Source of the DNA: Porogramme epimiltina
Lineage: Eukaryota > Basidiomycota > Agaricomycetes > Polyporales > Polyporaceae
Assembly: GCA_900155495.1 (NCBI GenBank)
Contig: FTLJ01000315.1
Location: forward strand, 1-11,485
Direction: 5' to 3'
DNA length: 11,485 nucleotides
The stretch's first letter is position 1, and the number at the start of each line of letters is the position of its first letter. Positions 7,967 to 11,485 of this stretch are shown in pieces. The notes beneath the pieces were generated by a model, which saw nothing but the letters and a program-made list of their open reading frames with translations, was not told the origin of the DNA and did not search any database. Both the position numbers and the translations under genes were made by a program.

Positions 7967-9032
7967 TTTGGTCGTACCGAATCACACTCGAGGCGAAGGC
8001 GTATGTCACCCGCAGCGGCGTCGATCTTATGGGGCCGTTGGCCATTACCCGACCTGTTGGATGATTAGAAAAGTTGGTCGGTTTATTACTCATTTCTTCG
8101 GAGCCATAAGACCACTGTCGCGGGGCTGCATACTACCGGACTTGTCTTGTACGTACAATGTAGAGCCCTATGAATACATTTCGCCCCATATACATGAATG
8201 GTCTAATGTGCGCTGGCAAAGGTCACACATACAGCGTGTCGTCGACGTCGGTCGAGCTTTTCGATTGAGTTAAACCGACGAGCTCAAGGAGTGACAACTT
8301 GTCAACTTGATGATTGCATGTTTTAACACATTCCACAATAACAACGCCCCCATCCATATCCGATACCCATGCGCACCATCAGTCTCACTGGTCCATCCTG
8401 GCCCTCACACCGTCATGCTCGCCGCTAGCACCGATCAACTACTGCTGGCAACTGTCCCCGGCGAGGGCATCACGACGCTGTCTGGCACAAGCGTGAGACT
8501 ACCAGTCCCGCGCCCATGAACCCGTCGGCGCCGCCGTCTGCGACGTATAGTCTGTCTGCACCGTGGCGGCCAGGCGTGCCCGCAGCAGCACGAGTGTCTC
8601 CGCCCGCGCCGTGTCTGGATCGACGATCTGTGTGGGTGGAGGATGAGTAGGGGATCAAAGTGGCGAGCCAGTAGACGCACTTTGAGCAGCTAGCTGCATC
8701 ACGAGGGCGTGCAAGGGCGACAGAGACGTCGTAGTGATTGAACCGCGGCCGACATGACGCGCCGCATTTGCCGCATCAACGGCAGCCGCGAGCAGGCCAT
8801 GTTACTCCGGACATGGGGAAGCGATGATGGGCAGACCAGGGGCGGCGGTCGTAGGCTAGGTTCGGCGCAGGGTGCTAGTCATGGAAGCGGGAGCGGGAGC
8901 GTGGCTGTGGGAACTCGCCCGGCGCATCGATCGGCTAAGCAGAGGACGGGGAGTATGAGGGAGAATTGGTGGGCACATTGAACGCCCCCGGGCAATTGGG
9001 GCAGCGCGATGGTCGCACCAGGGCTTCCCTAT

Positions 9033-9587
9033 TCAAAATGGCGCCTCGTACGGGATCCTGAGGGACAGCCGCTTGGAGGCGGGTAAACGGAGCCGAGACC
9101 ACGACGGGCTACGCTTCCTCATGTCGGGGGGCTGAGGACCCATCCTGGGCGGTGACGGCGGCGCGGCCATGTCGAGCACGAGAGCCACGTGGCAGACGTC
9201 CGGGGAACTGGTCGGGTCGAATGCGCGCAGAGGGATTTCACATGTCGCGGGGGAAGTGCCTTGACCTGAAAGCAAGGCTCATTAAGAATGGATGAAGGGT
9301 TAGAACAAGAGCTGACTTGCGACGGGGAGATAGTTAGGAAGACAACCTTCAGGGCGTCCATCCAGACATACTGGCGGTTCTGTTGAGGTGACGAGGCACA
9401 CCAGGGAGCGCGTAAAATGAGCGTCGGCGCACGCTATGGGCACTATAAGCCATTGGGATTGCAGGAGCCCTTGATTTAAACATTAGAAACCGGGGTCCGA
9501 AGCATTCAACATAGACACCTACCCTCTCGATTGTCCCAGCGACCATGCTCCGTCGGTTTCCGCGCTTGGCCGTTCTTCATCTTCCAT
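9033..9587 (-). CDS. Candidate small hypothetical protein, three exons, 122 aa
   Basis: No family is recognised. Seen: exons 9587-9523, 9442-9372 and 9265-9033 join in phase into 122 residues. The start is MEDEERPSAETDGAWSLGQS (ATG at 9587, C at -3, so a poor start context). The first intron (9522-9443, 80 bases) has donor GTAGGT, a CTAAT branch-like site and acceptor TTATAG. The second (9371-9266, 106 bases) has donor GTATGT, TTCCTAAC and TTCTAAC branch sites and acceptor TTTCAG. The middle exon reads AHSVRRRSFYALPGVPRHL. The last contains CEIPLRAFDPTSSPDVCHVA and a basic tail (KRLSLRIPYEAPF). Two good introns with agreeing phases are better than chance. No signal peptide or membrane segment is evident. 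The frame above the ATG stays open to a TAG at 9687-9689, so the start could lie farther upstream. Confidence 0.37.
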
Positions 9588-9917
9588 CGGACGTGGAGGG
9601 CCCCAAACACCCCAACGCAGCACAATCCAACGACGCACGACTCGACGTCCCCTCAACACCTCGCACACAGAGCGCCAGCCGTCGCCCTACCGCACCCGCC
9701 CCTCCTCACTGAACCCAACGCTGCATCGAGATTCCACCATCGCGACACGCACCGATCGCCGCCGCGCGATCCTTGACGATCCGCGGGGGCCGGGGCGACC
9801 AGGAAGACTGGCACAGCGCAGGCGGCGACGCGTCTGCCGCGGGGCGGGGCGGCAGCGGCGGCGTCGGTCCAGACCAGCAGGGGACCGGCGAGCCAGCGCG
9901 CGGCGCCGCCCGACGTG

Positions 9918-9957
9918 GCCCGCGCGCGCGGTCCTCGGGCGCGCGTGGCGCGCGGGC
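9918..9957. repeat. CG-alternating inverted repeat, 10-bp arms
   Basis: GCCCGCGCGC (9918-9927) is the exact reverse complement of GCGCGCGGGC (9948-9957). Between and within the arms are runs of alternating C and G (CGCGCGCGCG at 9921-9930, GCGCGCG near 9939-9945). Such DNA can extrude a cruciform or adopt the Z form; whether it does so here is unknown. It lies at the left edge of a G-rich block. Confidence 0.6.
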
Positions 9958-9962
9958 GGTGG

Positions 9963-10025
9963 CTGGGAGAGGGCGCTGGGGTGGGCTTTGGTGCGGGGTG
10001 GGGCGCGGGGTAGGAGGCGTGGGGG
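9963..10025 (+). other. G-run cluster, potential G-quadruplex
   Basis: The plus strand holds at least seven runs of three or more G within about 60 bases: 9965-9967, 9971-9973, 9978-9981, 9983-9985, 9995-9998, 10000-10003, 10007-10010 and 10021-10025. The spacers are mostly 1-9 bases. This satisfies the usual sequence rule for G-quadruplex formation several times over. Function is unknown. Confidence 0.6.
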
Positions 10026-10249
10026 CGGCGGCGGAGAGGGCTTTTGCCTAGGGGACCGTTTGAGGACTTTCCAGGCCGGGCGGTAGAGGGACGGCGAAGG
10101 GAGCGCAGGGAGGGGGGCGCGCTTGATGGAGGAGGGGGATGGAGTCGTGGAGGTGCCGTTCGTTGCGCCTGTCACGCGCGATGGGGTTTGCCTAGCAAAG
10201 GGCTTGCCATAGGGAGCCCTCGTCGCAGGCGTGCACAGATGTGCAGCGA

Positions 10250-10663
10250 TCAAACCAGCGAGTCCATGTTGCGTAATCGGCGAGGCGTCTCGCGCGCGGC
10301 GGGGAGCCAGGGGACGGATGACATCACGGACTTGCGCGAGTCTTCCACTAGGGATTGCAGACGAGGGAGGGGTGTATGCCTTGATTCAGGGGATGGGGAT
10401 GGACTACGAGGGTCGGAAGAGCGGCGAGACTGAGAGGTCGCAGGATGCGGGGATTCAACTTGGCTGGATTTCTGAAGGGGTGGAACGGGAAGGGCACGTA
10501 CCTACCAGTCGGGTGATAAGGGAAGCTCTTCATGGAGCGCTGACTACGTGGACTAGGTCGGGGGGGATGTATTGTAAGGACGCGAATGTCCGCGTGTAGG
10601 CAACGGGCTGGACTCACCAGCCTTACGACGGAACGGGCCTACAGCGGCGTGTTGAAGGGACAT
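10250..10663 (-). CDS. Candidate Ser/Pro-rich small protein, three exons, 97 aa
   Basis: No family is recognised. Seen: ATG at 10663 has A at -3 (CACAATGTCC). Exon 10663-10618 encodes MSLQHAAVGPFRRKA and ends at a GTGAGT donor. The acceptor at 10540 (GTCAG, 78-base intron) opens a 34-base exon reading ALHEELPLSPD. A GTAGGT donor at 10505 and an acceptor at 10464 (CCAG, 42-base intron) open the last exon, which contains SQSRRSSDPRSPSPSPESRH, LQSLVEDSRKSVMSSVPWLP and ARETPRRLRNMDSLV, then TGA at 10252-10250. The phases agree and give 97 residues. The Ser-Arg-Pro repeats look like phosphorylation-prone disordered sequence. Weak points: the 42-base intron is near the lower limit, the branch site is unclear, and the gene may continue beyond the TGA through another intron. 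Confidence 0.35.
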
Positions 10664-10810
10664 TGTGAAAGATTGCTGAGAATCTTGCGGACACGGGCCA
10701 GCTTGAGACGCGTTCCGTGAGTGGGCACTACATCGAAGTGGGGAGGAGGTCTTCCGGAGGCAGGAACGGGCAGCGGGGGCAGGAGTGGAGCGGGGGGCGG
10801 GCCGGGCTCT

Positions 10811-10815
10811 ATTGG
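10811..10815 (-). promoter_or_regulatory. CCAAT box upstream of the 10663 start
   Basis: ATTGG on the plus strand reads CCAAT (within CCAGCCAATAGAG) on the minus strand, about 150 bases upstream of the candidate ATG at 10663. That is the typical distance and context for the conserved HAP/CBC-binding CCAAT element of fungal promoters. It modestly supports the gene model, but five bases is a short match. Confidence 0.35.
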
Positions 10816-10892
10816 CTGGAGGGCGGCACCGGCGACTGAGTGACAAGGGGATTGGAGGAGGGACTGGCACGTACGTGGTTGCTCTGGCCACT

Positions 10893-11033
10893 ATGGATAC
10901 ACAGTGGCACGATGTCGCGGCCGAGGACGCACCACGGAGCAGAGCGCGAGCGGCGATTGGAGGTAGACCTGACGCGGCGACAGATGCCATGCTGCGCGAG
11001 TACCAGAGCCGGGGAGGGCCGTTGACGGCTTGA
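10893..11033 (+). CDS. Candidate short ORF, 46 aa
   Basis: No similarity is recognised. The ATG at 10893 has A at -3 and G at +4. The peptide begins MDTQWHDVAAEDAPRSR, continues with AIGGRPDAATDAMLREYQSR and stops at TGA (11033). Composition is mixed and helix-compatible, unlike the Pro/Arg-rich frames opposite. The frame is open upstream to about 10785 (GIGGGTGTYVVALAT), so it could be an internal or last exon of something longer. It could equally be chance in GC-rich DNA. Confidence 0.17.
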   Translation: MDTQWHDVAAEDAPRSRARAAIGGRPDAATDAMLREYQSRGGPLTA

Positions 11034-11485
11034 GGACACCCCGCTAAGGGGAAGCGTACGACCCTTGGAAGTGGAGGGTGTGTCAAGAAGGGAGCTAGAA
11101 GCACGGCGGGGACCGACTGACGATGCGCAGGCACTGGTTGGGGGCACACAGGGCAGCCGGTCCACCCGGAGGCTGCGGTTTGTGCAGGGAGTGTCGACTG
11201 GTGGGGAGAGGGCCGGGCGGCGCCAGCCAGTGAGCGTGGGCGAGGCGGGGAAGGAAGCAGGCTCCAGTGACCGCCGAGGGGGACGCGATCGACGTCGACG
11301 GGAGTCTGAGTCGACTTGGGCACGCCCACCAACACAGCGAGCGGCGGTCGTTGGGCCGCAGGCCGGCCCGGCAGAGCAAGATCTCGATCGACGCTCGCGT
11401 GGCCATTTTGCCACGCCCCGCCCAACAAACTATCCCGCCCGCGAGAACATCCCGCCCGCTGGGGGAGACAGTCTCGGAGATTCTC

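Larger units (their letters stand above)
7537..9032. other. Long stretch without a supported gene
   Basis: About 1.5 kb with no gene I can defend. The left half (7537-8300) has no protein-like frame and contains two inverted repeats annotated separately. The right half (8300-9032) has several short competing frames. Plus-strand 8307-8519 ends in HTVMLAASTDQLLLATVPGE. Plus-strand 8516-8650 starts MNPSAPPSATYSLSAPW. A minus-strand segment opposite the latter, after an ACACAG acceptor-like site near 8621, reads VDPDTARAETLVLLRARLAA. They overlap one another, so at most one can be real. A short purine repeat (GGGAGC three times in tandem) lies near 8888-8900. Confidence 0.4.
9588..10249. other. 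Very GC-rich spacer with Pro/Ala/Arg-rich open frames
   Basis: On the minus strand all three frames are open for long distances simply because AT is scarce. One (10253-9687) reads as Ser/Pro- then Arg-rich (SPSSIKRAPLPALPSPSLYR), another as Pro/Ala-rich ending IVKDRAAAIGACRDGG. None has splice or start signals that single it out, and I do not call a gene. The plus strand between about 9963 and 10130 is strikingly G-rich. Confidence 0.4.
10664..11485. other. GC-rich region upstream of the 10663 start
   Basis: A long minus-strand open frame (11428-10553) runs through the whole stretch. It is composition-driven: Pro/Ala/Ser/Arg-rich, with no domain, and it passes straight through the GTGAGT donor at 10617. 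I treat the stretch mainly as promoter and spacer. One short plus-strand ORF is listed separately. Confidence 0.4.

Noticed and set aside
8307..8650. Plus-strand frames MMIACFNTF... and MNPSAPPSA...
   Set aside because: They compete with an equally plausible minus-strand frame in the same bases and lack supporting signals, so no gene is called.
9687..10253. Minus-strand Pro/Arg-rich open frame (188 codons)
   Set aside because: All three minus frames are open here and equally protein-like; no start or splice signal picks this one.
10553..11428. Long minus-strand open frame (about 290 codons)
   Set aside because: It is Pro/Ala/Ser/Arg-rich, as any frame is in AT-poor DNA, shows no domain, and runs through a strong GTGAGT donor into what reads as an intron. 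Only its MSLQHAAVG segment is kept, as the start of the 10250-10663 model.

Overview
The window looks like nuclear DNA of a filamentous basidiomycete, most likely an Agaricomycete. It is GC-rich by eye. Its one unmistakable gene is interrupted by short introns (48-71 bases) with GT...AG borders and fungal branch sites of the CTAAC type, and it encodes a NACHT-WD40 receptor of the kind that is abundant in mushrooms and polypores. I see no bacterial operon, rRNA, tRNA, CRISPR array or transposase.

Bases 2-5204 (minus strand) hold a complete NLR-type (STAND) gene. I reconstruct seven coding exons that splice in frame to 1616 residues. The parts in order are: a Ser/Pro-rich disordered leader; an alpha-helical N-terminal domain resembling the HeLo/MLKL-like four-helix bundles of fungal cell-death effectors; a NACHT NTPase with clear Walker A, Walker B and sensor motifs; a winged-helix-like region; and about 14 WD40 repeats, enough for two seven-bladed propellers. 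One exon is only 19 bases long and is followed by an apparent GC-AG intron. The stop codon lies at bases 2-4, so the 3' UTR is outside the window.

Bases 5205-11485 have no gene I can recognise by family. Here every candidate is short and rests on splice-site and phase consistency only. They are: a 108-residue minus-strand model (6231-6657) facing a broken plus-strand gene-like stretch (6855-7536) across a 197-base spacer with several TGACG/CGTCA sites; a 122-residue minus-strand model (9033-9587); a 97-residue Ser/Pro-rich minus-strand model (10250-10663) with a CCAAT box upstream; and a 46-codon plus-strand ORF (10893-11033). Between them lie a perfect 13-bp hairpin (7933-7966) and an extremely GC-rich block with CpG alternation and many G-runs (about 9918-10025).

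Functionally, the NLR should work alone as a sensor. The propellers would bind a ligand, NACHT nucleotide exchange would drive oligomerisation, and the N-terminal helices would signal or disturb membranes. Nothing in the neighbourhood is a recognisable partner, so the window reads as one accessory immune-type gene beside sparse, poorly conserved small ORFs.
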